From the NCBI GenBank assembly GCA_945874155.1, contig CAMCFO010000001.1, forward strand, positions 1-64,000: DNA of 64,000 nt. The letters run 5' to 3'. The DNA comes from an uncultured Bacteroidales bacterium. Lineage in GTDB: Bacteria > Bacteroidota > Bacteroidia > Bacteroidales > UBA932. How positions within the stretch are numbered: position 1 is the first letter of the stretch; each line of letters starts with the position of its first letter. The notes under the pieces were generated by a model. The model searched no databases. It was not told the origin of the DNA and saw only the letters and a program-made list of their open reading frames with translations. The position numbers were made by a program, and so were the translations under genes. This document shows, in pieces, positions 46,200 to 54,834 of the stretch.

Positions 46200-46430
46200 A
46201 ATTGCCAATTTTTCAAAAGCCGCGTATTCTCCGCAAAAATGATGCTCAAGTAATCATATTACTGCCCCGTCAGTCTTCAAATTTGTTTCGCCTACAAAAA
46301 TAATTGGTTTATTGCAATTTATTCCTAAATTAGCGGGTTGTTTGGCAGCGCAATCAGACCGCTTGTATTAATCGGCAGTCTGCCCGGCCGGCAACCCCAC
46401 CAATGGATATTAACAACAACCTTAGATTAT

Positions 46431-46925
46431 ATGAAAAAGTTCCTTACCATCGCTCTCGCACTGCTCATATGCATCAGTGCTTCAGCAGACAAAAAGAACA
46501 AGAAGGCAACCCAGGCTTACAAATACGAGATTGAGAAAATCGAGGCCGGGGCAGCTTCAAACGGTGTCCAGGCTGTCTATGTGCAGTCTTATATGAACAA
46601 CATTAAGAATGCAGACCAGGTTTGCCGCAGAAATGCAGTTCACGGTGTGATATTCAAGGGCTACAGCGGCAGGGGAGACTATCATCCTGCGCTTGCTTCC
46701 GACCCGACTGCCCAGCAGGACCACAAGGAGTTTTTCGATGCCTTCTTCGCAGACAACGGTGACTATAACAAATATGTTGCAAGCACTTCGGCTTCCGGCC
46801 CTCAGTATGTGAAAATCAAGAAGATAGGCTATAAAGTCGGACTCGTGGTATATGTCAATGTGGCAGCTCTCCGCCGTGACCTCGAAAAGGCGGGAGTCAT
46901 CAAGGGAATGAGTTCAATGTTCTAA
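46431..46925 (+). CDS. Exported protein of unknown function, gene 1 of a five-gene cluster
   Basis: The 164-residue protein has a signal peptide (FLTIALALLICISASA). I do not know the family. A central block (CRRNAVHGVIFKGYSGRG...EFFDAFFADNGDYNKYV) is clearly homologous to the next gene's product, so the two are paralogues. Both end with a helix before a C-terminal Gly-Val/Ile-Ile-Lys. The pattern of a short strand, a helix of alternating Ala and a basic end recalls LPP20/FlgT-like small domains, but this is a guess. The ATG at 46431 is preferred; upstream codons in the track lack a signal peptide. Confidence 0.65.
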   Translation: MKKFLTIALALLICISASADKKNKKATQAYKYEIEKIEAGAASNGVQAVYVQSYMNNIKNADQVCRRNAVHGVIFKGYSGRGDYHPALASDPTAQQDHKEFFDAFFADNGDYNKYVASTSASGPQYVKIKKIGYKVGLVVYVNVAALRRDLEKAGVIKGMSSMF

Positions 46926-46939
46926 ACTTACCGCTCGCT

Positions 46940-47416
46940 ATGAAAAAAATCCTGATTATCGCATCGGCGGTGCTGATGGCTATAGGATGTTCACCGAGAA
47001 ACATCACTTCCGCATACAATACTCCGGAACCTATATATATGAATGACGAGGCTGACGGAAGCATAACAGTACGCGCATTCGGAGAGGGACGCAATCTTTA
47101 CGACGCAAAGACACAGGCCCGGAAGAATGCTCTCAGGGCAGTGATTTTCAAAGGTATATCCGTTCCCGGCAATGCTTATCTCTCACGTCCGCTGGTGACT
47201 GAGCTGAATGCTCAGGAAAAGTATGAGGCTTTCTTCAACGAATTCTTCAAGGATCACGGTCCTTATGAGAAATTCGTCAGCGCTTGGGACAGCAGGGCAG
47301 CTTCCGACGGAAACAGCGTCAGCAGCCGTCAGGCACGCAAATCCGCCACTATCAGAATACTCAGGTCCGAACTCAAGGCCTATCTAATTGAAAATGGAAT
47401 AATTAAAACAGAATAA
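46940..47416 (+). CDS. Lipoprotein of unknown function, gene 2 of the cluster; paralogue of gene 1
   Basis: The 158-residue protein has a lipobox (VLMAIGC), so it is membrane-anchored. Its body contains AKTQARKNALRAVIFKGISVPG and FFNEFFKDHGPYEKFV, the counterparts of gene 1's block. The C-terminal part (ARKSATIRILRSELKAYLIENGIIK) is also shared in pattern. It follows gene 1 after 14 bases and is followed by gene 3 after 5. A lipidated and a soluble copy of the same domain side by side suggest a complex bridging membrane and periplasm, which is inference. Confidence 0.65.
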   Translation: MKKILIIASAVLMAIGCSPRNITSAYNTPEPIYMNDEADGSITVRAFGEGRNLYDAKTQARKNALRAVIFKGISVPGNAYLSRPLVTELNAQEKYEAFFNEFFKDHGPYEKFVSAWDSRAASDGNSVSSRQARKSATIRILRSELKAYLIENGIIKTE

Positions 47417-47421
47417 TCCAA

Positions 47422-48372
47422 ATGAAAAAACTGACGCTCATACTCGCCGCCCTCTCTTTTGCGGCAGTTCTTTCGGCTCAGGTGAAAAAGCCGACCCTTA
47501 TGATTGTGCCGAGTGACAACTGGTGCACCCAGAGAGGTTTTGTGGAAAACTATGACAATCAGGGAATGACTCAGACCCTTCCAGACTACAACGCTGCCTT
47601 CAACGAGGACCAGGACCTGGGCTTCGTCATTTCGAAAATCAGCGGCATAATGGCTGACAGGGGCTTTCCTTTGAAAAATGTCTATGAGGAAATGAAGTCC
47701 ATCAACACCACCTCTGCCGAACTTTCTGCACTTCAGGGCAAAAACGGAGGTTCCGTACAGACCAACACCTACACCGAAGTGCGCAACCGCGCGAAGGCCG
47801 ACCTCATACTCCAGCTCAACTGGAAGGTGAACAATGTAGGCCCTAAGAAATCAGTGACCTTCAATCTGGAGGCTTTCGATGCCTATTCCAACCGTTCCGT
47901 GGCTTCTGCGACAGGTACCGGCAATCCCTCCTTCTCCGCCGAGACAGCGGTTCTGCTTGAGGAAGCCGTAAATTCCTATATGGACGAGTTCTGCGCGAGG
48001 CTCCAGAGCCATTTCGAGAACATGCTGGAGATGGGCAGGGAGATTGGACTGGATGTCTATGTGTTTGATAATGACGAGGATCTCGACCTTGAGACTGAAT
48101 TTGACGGCAAGGAACTCATAGACATCATCGAGGATTGGGTGGCAGACAACACTGTCGGACACCGCTACAATCTCGTGGATGCCAACGAACTTCAGATGAA
48201 ATTCGAAGAGGTTCACGTGCCTCTCTATGACGAAAGGGGACGTGCCATAGGTGCCAGCGACGTGGCAGGTAACCTCAGGAAATATCTCAGGAACACGGTT
48301 CAGCTGCCTGTGGACGTGAAGGTGCTCCGCATCGGTCTCGGACAGGCTCGAATCATCATCGGATCCAAATAG
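47422..48372 (+). CDS. Exported DUF6175-like protein, gene 3 of the cluster
   Basis: The 316-residue protein has a signal peptide (LILAALSFAAVLSAQ). It begins KKPTLMIVPSDNWCTQRGF, continues with LGFVISKISGIMADRGFPLKNVYE and KADLILQLNWKVNNVGPKKSVTFNLEAFDAY, and later has IIEDWVADNTV. These match what I remember of the Bacteroidota family DUF6175, whose function is not known. The first 170 residues have the alternating strand/helix pattern of periplasmic CsgG/TolB-N-like domains. It sits 5 bases after gene 2. Confidence 0.7.
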   Translation: MKKLTLILAALSFAAVLSAQVKKPTLMIVPSDNWCTQRGFVENYDNQGMTQTLPDYNAAFNEDQDLGFVISKISGIMADRGFPLKNVYEEMKSINTTSAELSALQGKNGGSVQTNTYTEVRNRAKADLILQLNWKVNNVGPKKSVTFNLEAFDAYSNRSVASATGTGNPSFSAETAVLLEEAVNSYMDEFCARLQSHFENMLEMGREIGLDVYVFDNDEDLDLETEFDGKELIDIIEDWVADNTVGHRYNLVDANELQMKFEEVHVPLYDERGRAIGASDVAGNLRKYLRNTVQLPVDVKVLRIGLGQARIIIGSK

Positions 48373-48381
48373 TTGATGCTT

Positions 48382-49326
48382 ATGAAAAAGATACTGACAA
48401 TATTTGCGGCTGCTGCAATAGCTACGGCGGCTTATGCACAGAAAATTGAGAATTCGGTTCCTGTGGCGGTTTTTGTGCCCGAATCGGTGGATAATGTGCC
48501 GGAGTCTTCCAGGATTCTGCTTGAGACAAAGTTGAATGCTCTCACATCCAAATGCGGTATGGGGACTGCCGAACTCACCCAGTTCTATCTCACCTGCTAT
48601 GCCAATGTCATTGACAAACAGGTGATTCCGGGAGCGTCTAATAAATTTGTGAATGAAGTGGAACTTACTGTGGCTGTTGTGGATGCACTCGGAAAGAGAA
48701 CATTCGATGCCTGCGGCCTGAATCTCAAGGGAGCCGGCAACAGCGATCAGAAAGCCTTCAATGCCGCATTCCGGAATCTTAAGATCACGGACCAGAAGCT
48801 GACCAGGTTCATGGCCCAGACCAACGACAAGATTATTTCCTACTATGAAAGCAATGCAGACCGCATTGTCTCTGAGGCTCAGCTGCTTGCCAAATCCCGC
48901 AACTATGAGGAAGCCTTTTTCAGGCTTTCGCTCGTGCCGGATGTCTGCAAATGCTACACGGAGAAAATCCTTCCGGTTGCCCTGGACCTCTGGCAGGAAT
49001 ATCTGGACTTCACTGCACATCAGAATCTGATGAAGGCAAAGGCTGAATGGGCATCTGGACTCAACCGGGATGCCGCTTTTAATGCAGTCGAGTACCTTGC
49101 AGAAATCCCTGCTGATTCCAAATACTATGAAGAGGCTCTCAAACTTATGGAAGAAATCAAGACCAGGGTCGGAGAGGACATAGAATACGAGAGGGCAATC
49201 GAGGCAAGGGATGCCGACAGGGCATTCGAACTGGATATCACAGCTGTCGATGCCTGGTGTCAGGTGGGTAAGGCATTTGGTGAAAATCAGCAGCCTACCA
49301 CTTATCGTGAAGCATATTTGAGATAA
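48382..49326 (+). CDS. Exported protein of unknown function with helical repeats, gene 4 of the cluster
   Basis: The 314-residue protein has a signal peptide (ILTIFAAAAIATAAYAQ). The first 110 residues are alpha/beta with a nucleotide-free, CsgG-like look (PVAVFVPESVDNVPESSRILLETKLNAL). From about residue 150 it turns into helical repeats of TPR type (YEEAFFRLSLVPDVCKCY, AFNAVEYLAEIPADSKYYEEA). The family is not recognised. Start ATGs exist at 48376 and 48382; the latter gives the usual MKK. It lies 9 bases after gene 3. Confidence 0.65.
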   Translation: MKKILTIFAAAAIATAAYAQKIENSVPVAVFVPESVDNVPESSRILLETKLNALTSKCGMGTAELTQFYLTCYANVIDKQVIPGASNKFVNEVELTVAVVDALGKRTFDACGLNLKGAGNSDQKAFNAAFRNLKITDQKLTRFMAQTNDKIISYYESNADRIVSEAQLLAKSRNYEEAFFRLSLVPDVCKCYTEKILPVALDLWQEYLDFTAHQNLMKAKAEWASGLNRDAAFNAVEYLAEIPADSKYYEEALKLMEEIKTRVGEDIEYERAIEARDADRAFELDITAVDAWCQVGKAFGENQQPTTYREAYLR

Positions 49327-49350
49327 GCATTCGTTTTGATAATAACTCTA

Positions 49351-50733
49351 ATGAAAAAAGTATTCATATTAATGGCTGTGCTGTCCCTTTCGGCAGCACA
49401 GTTGTTTGCACAGGGAAATGAAAATCCTCAGGATGAAATTGCTGAGAAATACCGCAGAAGTTCGCTCTGCAATGTCCTCATCTCCCATCCGGATTTTCAA
49501 TACGGTCTTGAGATTGATACCGCCTTCCACTCGGTGCCGGTTCCGGACAAGTTCAATGACCACACCGTCACTTATCTCAACATTGTGTCAAGCGCCGATA
49601 AACTGCGCAAGGGCGGCAATGAAAAGCGTGAAATGAACTTCCGTGACATTGACGCATATTTAACCCAGTATGATATAGCGAAACGACTCGTCTCCAAATG
49701 GTACTGCCGAAATCCGTATTCGGGAAAGTTCGATATGTCTCTCATTGCTGAGCGCGGGCTCTACGATGCTTCACAGGCCGCTATTGAGGAAGCCCTCAAG
49801 AACAGAACATTTTATCAGTTGTCCGATGCAGGTGAGGAACTCATAGGCAATACTTACCTTATAGCCCACGACATAACTTATGTGGACAAGGGCAAGAACT
49901 CGGCAGTGGCTGGAGCAGTGGTCGGGGGATTGTTTGCAATAGCAGGGGCACTCTTGGGTCTGGACACCAGCACAGCCTCTGATTTGGGCAATGTGACCAA
50001 TGCCCTCATTTCCGAAATTGACGGTTTCACCGTGAATGTAACCTCCTATCTCTACAGATTGGAATGGAATGAGGAATGTGCCGCAAAGATGTATAATGAG
50101 TACTGGATCTATGACGAAGATCCTTCTGAGGTTGCCGCGATGAAGAAGGCTGCTTTCGACAACTCAACTGCCTTCAGACTGACTTTCGTGGGGGAGACCA
50201 CTGCCACGAGCAGCAACACCTCCTCCAAGTCCTTCAGCAAGGCGACCAAAGGCGAGCAAATCAGCAAGGTTTGCGCCCGTGTTATGGATAAGGCTATCGT
50301 TGCCCTGCAGAGGGAGTATGAGGATTTCAAGGTAAAGGTGCCGATTCACAGCATATCTCCTGACGGAAAGGCGGTGCAGGTGAAAATCGGTCTGAAGGAA
50401 GGAGTCAACTACAAGAACAAGTATGAAGTGCTGCTTCCTGAATATGATGAAAAAGGCAAGGTGAAATACAAGGTTGTCGGGACTCTGAAGGCCCAGAAGG
50501 GTATGGTCTGGGACAACCGTTTCGGTGCGCTGGATGAGTACCAGGAAATGCAGGCAGCTGTGACAGGAAGTGACCGCGAGGCCCGTAAGGCTGCAGCCAA
50601 GGCCCAGAAGGAGGCGGAGAAGGAAGCCGGCATCAAGGCAGACCCTACTATCGGAGCCACGACCTTCGTCATCAAGACCGGACACGGGAAGATACTTCCC
50701 GGAATGCTTGTGCGCGAAGCCCAGGTGAAATAA
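49351..50733 (+). CDS. Exported protein of unknown function with glycine-zipper segment, gene 5 of the cluster
   Basis: The 460-residue protein has a signal peptide (FILMAVLSLSAAQLFAQ). Residues about 181-204 form a Gly/Ala-rich hydrophobic stretch (SAVAGAVVGGLFAIAGALLG), a possible membrane or zipper segment of the kind found in pore-forming or outer-membrane proteins. The C-terminal region holds a charged helix (REARKAAAKAQKEAEKEAG) and small beta parts that look like SH3 or S1-like barrels (AQKGMVWDNRFGAL). The family is not recognised. The start follows gene 4's stop by 24 bases and this is the last gene of the cluster. Confidence 0.65.
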   Translation: MKKVFILMAVLSLSAAQLFAQGNENPQDEIAEKYRRSSLCNVLISHPDFQYGLEIDTAFHSVPVPDKFNDHTVTYLNIVSSADKLRKGGNEKREMNFRDIDAYLTQYDIAKRLVSKWYCRNPYSGKFDMSLIAERGLYDASQAAIEEALKNRTFYQLSDAGEELIGNTYLIAHDITYVDKGKNSAVAGAVVGGLFAIAGALLGLDTSTASDLGNVTNALISEIDGFTVNVTSYLYRLEWNEECAAKMYNEYWIYDEDPSEVAAMKKAAFDNSTAFRLTFVGETTATSSNTSSKSFSKATKGEQISKVCARVMDKAIVALQREYEDFKVKVPIHSISPDGKAVQVKIGLKEGVNYKNKYEVLLPEYDEKGKVKYKVVGTLKAQKGMVWDNRFGALDEYQEMQAAVTGSDREARKAAAKAQKEAEKEAGIKADPTIGATTFVIKTGHGKILPGMLVREAQVK

Positions 50734-50753
50734 TTCAAGCTTTAAGTGAGGTT

Positions 50754-51320
50754 CTATCCCAATACCCCGAAAATTCTCTCCCTTACCTGCTCGACGGTTC
50801 CGAGTCCGTCAATCTCAGTGTATTTTTCTGCAGACTTGTAGAAAGATATGATGGGCTCAGTTTTCTTGTGATATGTGGAAATCCGAGTCGCGATAACCTC
50901 GTCCTTGCAGTCGTCCTCGCGTCCTTCGATTCCGGCTCTGTGACGTATTCTCTCATAGATGGTTGCATCCGGAATCATAAGCGAGACAACCTCAGTAACG
51001 CTCTCACCCCTCTTGTTCAGCAGAAGATCCAGTGCCTTAGCCTGAGCCAAAGTCCTCGGGTATCCGTCCAGCAGAAATCCATCCACTTCAGTATTCCGGG
51101 CGAATTCCGCCTCAATCATTCCTTCCACCACTTCGTCCGGTACCAGACATCCTGCATCAATCAGCTCCCTGGCTTTCTTGCCCAATTCAGTGCCCTCAGC
51201 CATTTCCTTGCGGAGCAACTCCCCGGTGGAAATGTGTTTGAGATTATATCTTTCAGAAATTGCAGTGGCCTGAGTGCCTTTACCCGCACCCGGAGGCCCG
51301 AATATGATGTAGTATTTCAT
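50754..51320 (-). CDS. adk: Adenylate kinase
   Basis: The 188-residue enzyme catalyses ATP + AMP to 2 ADP. The P-loop is FGPPGAGKGTQ at residues 7-17, the AMP-binding part is HISTGELLRKE, and FLLDGYPRTLAQA is the other hallmark. The LID region is the short form without the zinc-binding cysteines (RAGIEGREDDCKDE), consistent with its short length. It follows hpt after 21 bases and is probably co-transcribed with it as a purine nucleotide pair. Confidence 0.96.
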   Translation of the reverse strand: MKYYIIFGPPGAGKGTQATAISERYNLKHISTGELLRKEMAEGTELGKKARELIDAGCLVPDEVVEGMIEAEFARNTEVDGFLLDGYPRTLAQAKALDLLLNKRGESVTEVVSLMIPDATIYERIRHRAGIEGREDDCKDEVIATRISTYHKKTEPIISFYKSAEKYTEIDGLGTVEQVRERIFGVLG

Positions 51321-51341
51321 TTCTTTTGCCTGTTTAGTCAG

Positions 51342-51884
51342 CTAGTCTTCAAGAACATAAATATCCCTGAGGTTCCTTCCCAACTCATTGTAGTCCAGTC
51401 CGAATCCGAGAATGAATCGGTTTGGAATCTCCTTCCCTATATAGTCTATCTTCTCGTTGGCCCTGTATGCGTCCTTCTTGAAAAGCATAGTGCAGATCTT
51501 CACATCTGAAGCACCTTCCTCTTCCAGAATCTTCTTCAGGGCAACCAAAGTCAGTCCGGTGTCCACGATGTCTTCAGTCACAATCACCCTGCGCCCTTTG
51601 AGCGACGCTGTCAGAGGCATAGTCTGTTTCACTTCTCCGGTAGTGGAAGTGCCGACATAGGATGTCATCTTTGTGGATACCAACTGACAGGGAAAATTCA
51701 GTCTCTGCATCAACTCTCCGGTGAACATAATGGACCCGTTCAGAATGCATAGCACCACGGGAACGTCCTCGGCTCCCGCATAATCCCGGTTGATTTCTTC
51801 GGCCACCTTGTCTATGCAGCCCATCAGCTCGTCGTGAGGAATGTAAGGCACAAAGGTCTTGTCGTAAACTTTGATTCTGTCCAT
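51342..51884 (-). CDS. hpt: Hypoxanthine phosphoribosyltransferase
   Basis: This 180-residue purine salvage enzyme makes IMP from hypoxanthine and PRPP (guanine is often also used). The PRPP motif VIVTEDIVDTGLTL lies near residue 100; VLCILNGSIMFTGELM and the closing FILGFGLDYNELGRNLRDIYVL are typical. The track start at 51923 adds 13 residues that overlap the promoter box; the ATG at 51884 (MDRIKVYDK) is used. A minus-strand TAATTTTG box lies at 51905-51912. Confidence 0.94.
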   Translation of the reverse strand: MDRIKVYDKTFVPYIPHDELMGCIDKVAEEINRDYAGAEDVPVVLCILNGSIMFTGELMQRLNFPCQLVSTKMTSYVGTSTTGEVKQTMPLTASLKGRRVIVTEDIVDTGLTLVALKKILEEEGASDVKICTMLFKKDAYRANEKIDYIGKEIPNRFILGFGLDYNELGRNLRDIYVLED

Positions 51885-52030
51885 AAAAAATAGAATAAGA
51901 GCCGCAAAATTACGATTAAACATATAAAAAAAGAAAAAAAATCACTCAAATTTTTTCAAAGCGCTGACTGTTTCGCCAATAATTCCTATAATTGCAAAAA
52001 TCGACTTGGGGTTCATCGGCAAACAAGCGT

Positions 52031-53740
52031 ATGAACCTGAATTTATTTGTGACGACACTGCTCCGGGCAATGCTCATAGTCTCCGGCGCGGGGCAAATGG
52101 AGGATTTGACTGAAGACGAAAAGCAGATCTTCGAACATTATGCTGCCCACCCTCTTCCCGTCAACACATCAGATGTCCGCAGCCTGAGGGAGAGCGGGCT
52201 GTTCTCAGAATTCCGGGCGGCTTCCCTCGCAGACTATATCAGCCGCAACGGACCTGTGCTCTCGGTCCGGGAATTGGCCACAGTTGACGGTTTCAATCAG
52301 GAAATAGCAGAAGCCCTGAGCTGGTTCATCAGTTTCGATACCGCTTCTTTGCGGGAAGACAGGCGGACGGTCTATGACTCAAGGTTCCAGGCGGGAGCGT
52401 CGCTTTTGCAGAAACAGAGCTGGTCGTGGCTCTCCAATGCCAGGCTGCAGAAGGGACAGGACTATTTTGTGAATGCCGGAGTTGCTGGCCAATGCCTCCC
52501 GTCGGGACAGAACATCCCGTCCATTTCAGCACTCACCATCTCCTCCAGTCTGAACTTTCCAAGGGCTGGATTGAAACTCTATTTAGGTGATTTCAATGCT
52601 CGTTTCGGACAGGGAGCAGCCTGCTGGAACTCCCTTCTTATCAAGTCCTATACCTCGGTTAACTCTTTGATTCTCAAACCTTCAGGCCTTGCGGAATCCA
52701 GGTCCGACAAAGGCAACTATGCCAAGACCGGCCTTGGGGCCCGTTTCAGCTTCGGGCGCTGCGAACTGTCCTTGGCCCTGACTCTGCCCGGTTTTAAGAC
52801 AGCCCTTCTGACCTCAATCAACGGGAATCCCAAGGGTGGAACCGGTTTCGAGCCTCTGCTGAATTTCAACTGGTGGGGAAGGCATTGCAGTCTGGGGCTG
52901 ACTTCGGTTGTGACCATACTTCCCTCTGCCTCGGCTTCTGTGATTTCAACTGCTGTGTCGGCTGATTTCCGTACCTGTCTGCGCGGTGTGGACCTGGCCG
53001 GGGAAGTGGCCCTGATGGTGAAAACCCATTCCTCCCATCCGGTAGTGGAGCCTGCAGCCCGCCTTGCCTGTACTGTTCCGGCAGGAGAATGGTTCAAGGC
53101 CGGAACCTGCCTGATTTACACAAAGACCAGACATGCTGCCTCCCTGATATTCGAAGCCAGGACCCCGAAACAGCATTCCTTTGCCCTAGGAGCCTGTTTT
53201 ACCAACAGCCATTCCTCCTCAGGGACTTCCCGCCAGACAGCCCGCTTCGATGCAACTGCAAGCTTCAGATGGGCTCAAGTCTGGGCCTGGGATCTGCGTC
53301 TGAAGGAAAACCTGGACTTTGCCTGTCCTCAGCAGCTGGTCTCTACCCTCCGTACCGACCTTGCGGCAAGCTGGGCCTCTGCCTGGACCACGAGTCTCAC
53401 TGCAGCCTGCAGCAAATCCTCAAAATGGGGTCTAGCCATCTATCTGGAGCAGAGTTTAAGAAGCGCATCCTCTGTCAGTGCCCACCTGCGGGCAGGTATT
53501 TTCAGCATCGATGATTGGGACGGCCGTATCTATTTCTATGAATACGACCTGCCGGGCCGATTCACAGTGCCGGCACTATATGGCCGAGGCTATTGGATTT
53601 CAGCCCATCTTGGCGCCAAAATCGCCCGTTGTTTCAGATTGGATTTCCGTCTGTCCTATAAGGATTACGCATTTATGCCTCCTGAAGTGCGCAAAGCCCC
53701 CGCTTTGGAGGCCCGCCTGGGCTTTTCTACAAATTTTTGA
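52031..53740 (+). CDS. Helix-hairpin-helix outer-membrane protein
   Basis: The 569-residue protein has a signal peptide (TTLLRAMLIVSGAGQ). Residues about 25-100 form two ComEA-like helix-hairpin-helix units (SLRESGLFSEFRAASLADYI, LSVRELATVDGFNQEIAEAL). The rest is a predicted beta-barrel with a GDFNARFGQGAACWN strand and the C-terminal ARLGFSTNF. This architecture is common in Bacteroidota, where the role is unknown; DNA binding at the outer membrane has only been guessed. The track start (51992) is TTG; the ATG at 52031 is used. Its end overlaps the lipid kinase gene on the other strand by 14 bases. Confidence 0.75.
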   Translation: MNLNLFVTTLLRAMLIVSGAGQMEDLTEDEKQIFEHYAAHPLPVNTSDVRSLRESGLFSEFRAASLADYISRNGPVLSVRELATVDGFNQEIAEALSWFISFDTASLREDRRTVYDSRFQAGASLLQKQSWSWLSNARLQKGQDYFVNAGVAGQCLPSGQNIPSISALTISSSLNFPRAGLKLYLGDFNARFGQGAACWNSLLIKSYTSVNSLILKPSGLAESRSDKGNYAKTGLGARFSFGRCELSLALTLPGFKTALLTSINGNPKGGTGFEPLLNFNWWGRHCSLGLTSVVTILPSASASVISTAVSADFRTCLRGVDLAGEVALMVKTHSSHPVVEPAARLACTVPAGEWFKAGTCLIYTKTRHAASLIFEARTPKQHSFALGACFTNSHSSSGTSRQTARFDATASFRWAQVWAWDLRLKENLDFACPQQLVSTLRTDLAASWASAWTTSLTAACSKSSKWGLAIYLEQSLRSASSVSAHLRAGIFSIDDWDGRIYFYEYDLPGRFTVPALYGRGYWISAHLGAKIARCFRLDFRLSYKDYAFMPPEVRKAPALEARLGFSTNF

Positions 53741-54722
53741 GAACTCTCAGCTGCCCGTCCATGCGTTCTATGCTCACCGGCAAATTGCCCACCACCTCTC
53801 CGTCCACTTCCACCAGCGGGGCTGGGGAGGATAAAGGTTTGATGCTCAAGCTGCTGCACTTTGCGGAAATGAGTTCCGGATTATCCTTCAGAAGTTTGCC
53901 TGTGAACAGTCCCGGAACGGCCCTGATTATGCGGTGCAGGGGCATCAGAGGTATTATGGTAATGTCCAGAAGACAGTCGTCCAGAACTGCATCCGGCACC
54001 TGGAGCATACCTCCTCCTGAATATTTCCCTGCTCCAAGGGCTATGGACATAGTCGTTCCTCTGAAAATTTCCTTCCCGTCGGCCTCCACTACGCAATCGA
54101 AGGTCTTGAAGTTCAATATGTTGGAAATGAGAGCCTTGAGGTAGAGCACCTTGCCGCTCTTGCCTGTGTTTTTCTCGAAATTCACCTTCTTGCAGACATT
54201 GGCATCGAAACCTACCCCGCCCACATTGGCCATAAAACTCTCCAGATTGCGGGAGGTGTTGTCGTCCCTAAGGCTCAGGCAGAACACATCTTGACGACCT
54301 GTGGAATCCTTTTTCATAAGTTCTGCCACCTTGTTGAAATCTTTCGGGATTTCCAGGGTCTTGATCCAGTCGTTTCCGGAACCAATGGGCATCACGGCGA
54401 GAGTGAAATCATCCAGAGCCACTTTCTGGCTTTCCTTATCTAAGGTTTTTGCCACTGCTGATATCTGCACATATTTCGCTATGCCCTCCAGTATCTCGTG
54501 CACCGTGCCGTCTCCACCCACTGCCAGAAACTTGCGATAGCCTTCTGCACAGGCCTTCATAGTGATTTCCACTGCCGCCCCCATCTTCCAGGTGGTCTTG
54601 TATTCGAAATCTATCCTGTTGTCGGACAGTGTTTTGCTGGCTTTCGGCCACTCGGACACAGTCTTTCCTGACCCCGCATTAGGGTTCACGACCGCATACC
54701 ATATCTTCTCATTTGAATCCAT
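53727..54722 (-). CDS. Diacylglycerol kinase-like lipid kinase
   Basis: The 331-residue protein of the DagK/LCB5 family phosphorylates a lipid alcohol such as diacylglycerol or a sphingoid base; Bacteroidales make sphingolipids, so both are possible. The N-terminal catalytic domain has VVNPNAGSGKTV and FLAVGGDGTVHEILEGI. The C-terminal beta-sandwich domain has MSIALGAGKYSGGGM and APLVEVDGEVVG. It is divergent from parA. The 3' end overlaps the barrel gene by 14 bases. Confidence 0.9.
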   Translation of the reverse strand: MDSNEKIWYAVVNPNAGSGKTVSEWPKASKTLSDNRIDFEYKTTWKMGAAVEITMKACAEGYRKFLAVGGDGTVHEILEGIAKYVQISAVAKTLDKESQKVALDDFTLAVMPIGSGNDWIKTLEIPKDFNKVAELMKKDSTGRQDVFCLSLRDDNTSRNLESFMANVGGVGFDANVCKKVNFEKNTGKSGKVLYLKALISNILNFKTFDCVVEADGKEIFRGTTMSIALGAGKYSGGGMLQVPDAVLDDCLLDITIIPLMPLHRIIRAVPGLFTGKLLKDNPELISAKCSSLSIKPLSSPAPLVEVDGEVVGNLPVSIERMDGQLRVLKNL

Positions 54723-54782
54723 ATCTTCTTCTCAAGAGGGCGACAAAATTACTAAAAAAAGAAAAGTAAAGAAATTATTTAG

Positions 54783-54790
54783 TAAATTTG
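54783..54790 (+). promoter_or_regulatory. Predicted -7 box TAAATTTG of the parAB operon
   Basis: TAAATTTG matches TAnnTTTG, 44 bases before the parA ATG, in an A/T-rich gap between divergent genes. No TTTG lies 19 bases upstream. Confidence 0.45.
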
Positions 54791-54834
54791 CACGATATGC
54801 ACCCGGCGCAACGGTCGCCAAATATATACTTGAT

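Noticed and set aside
47851-49020. 389-codon minus-strand ORF
   Set aside because: Antisense to genes 3 and 4 of the exported cluster, which have signal peptides and operon spacing; the antisense product is His-rich in a way expected from reverse reading.
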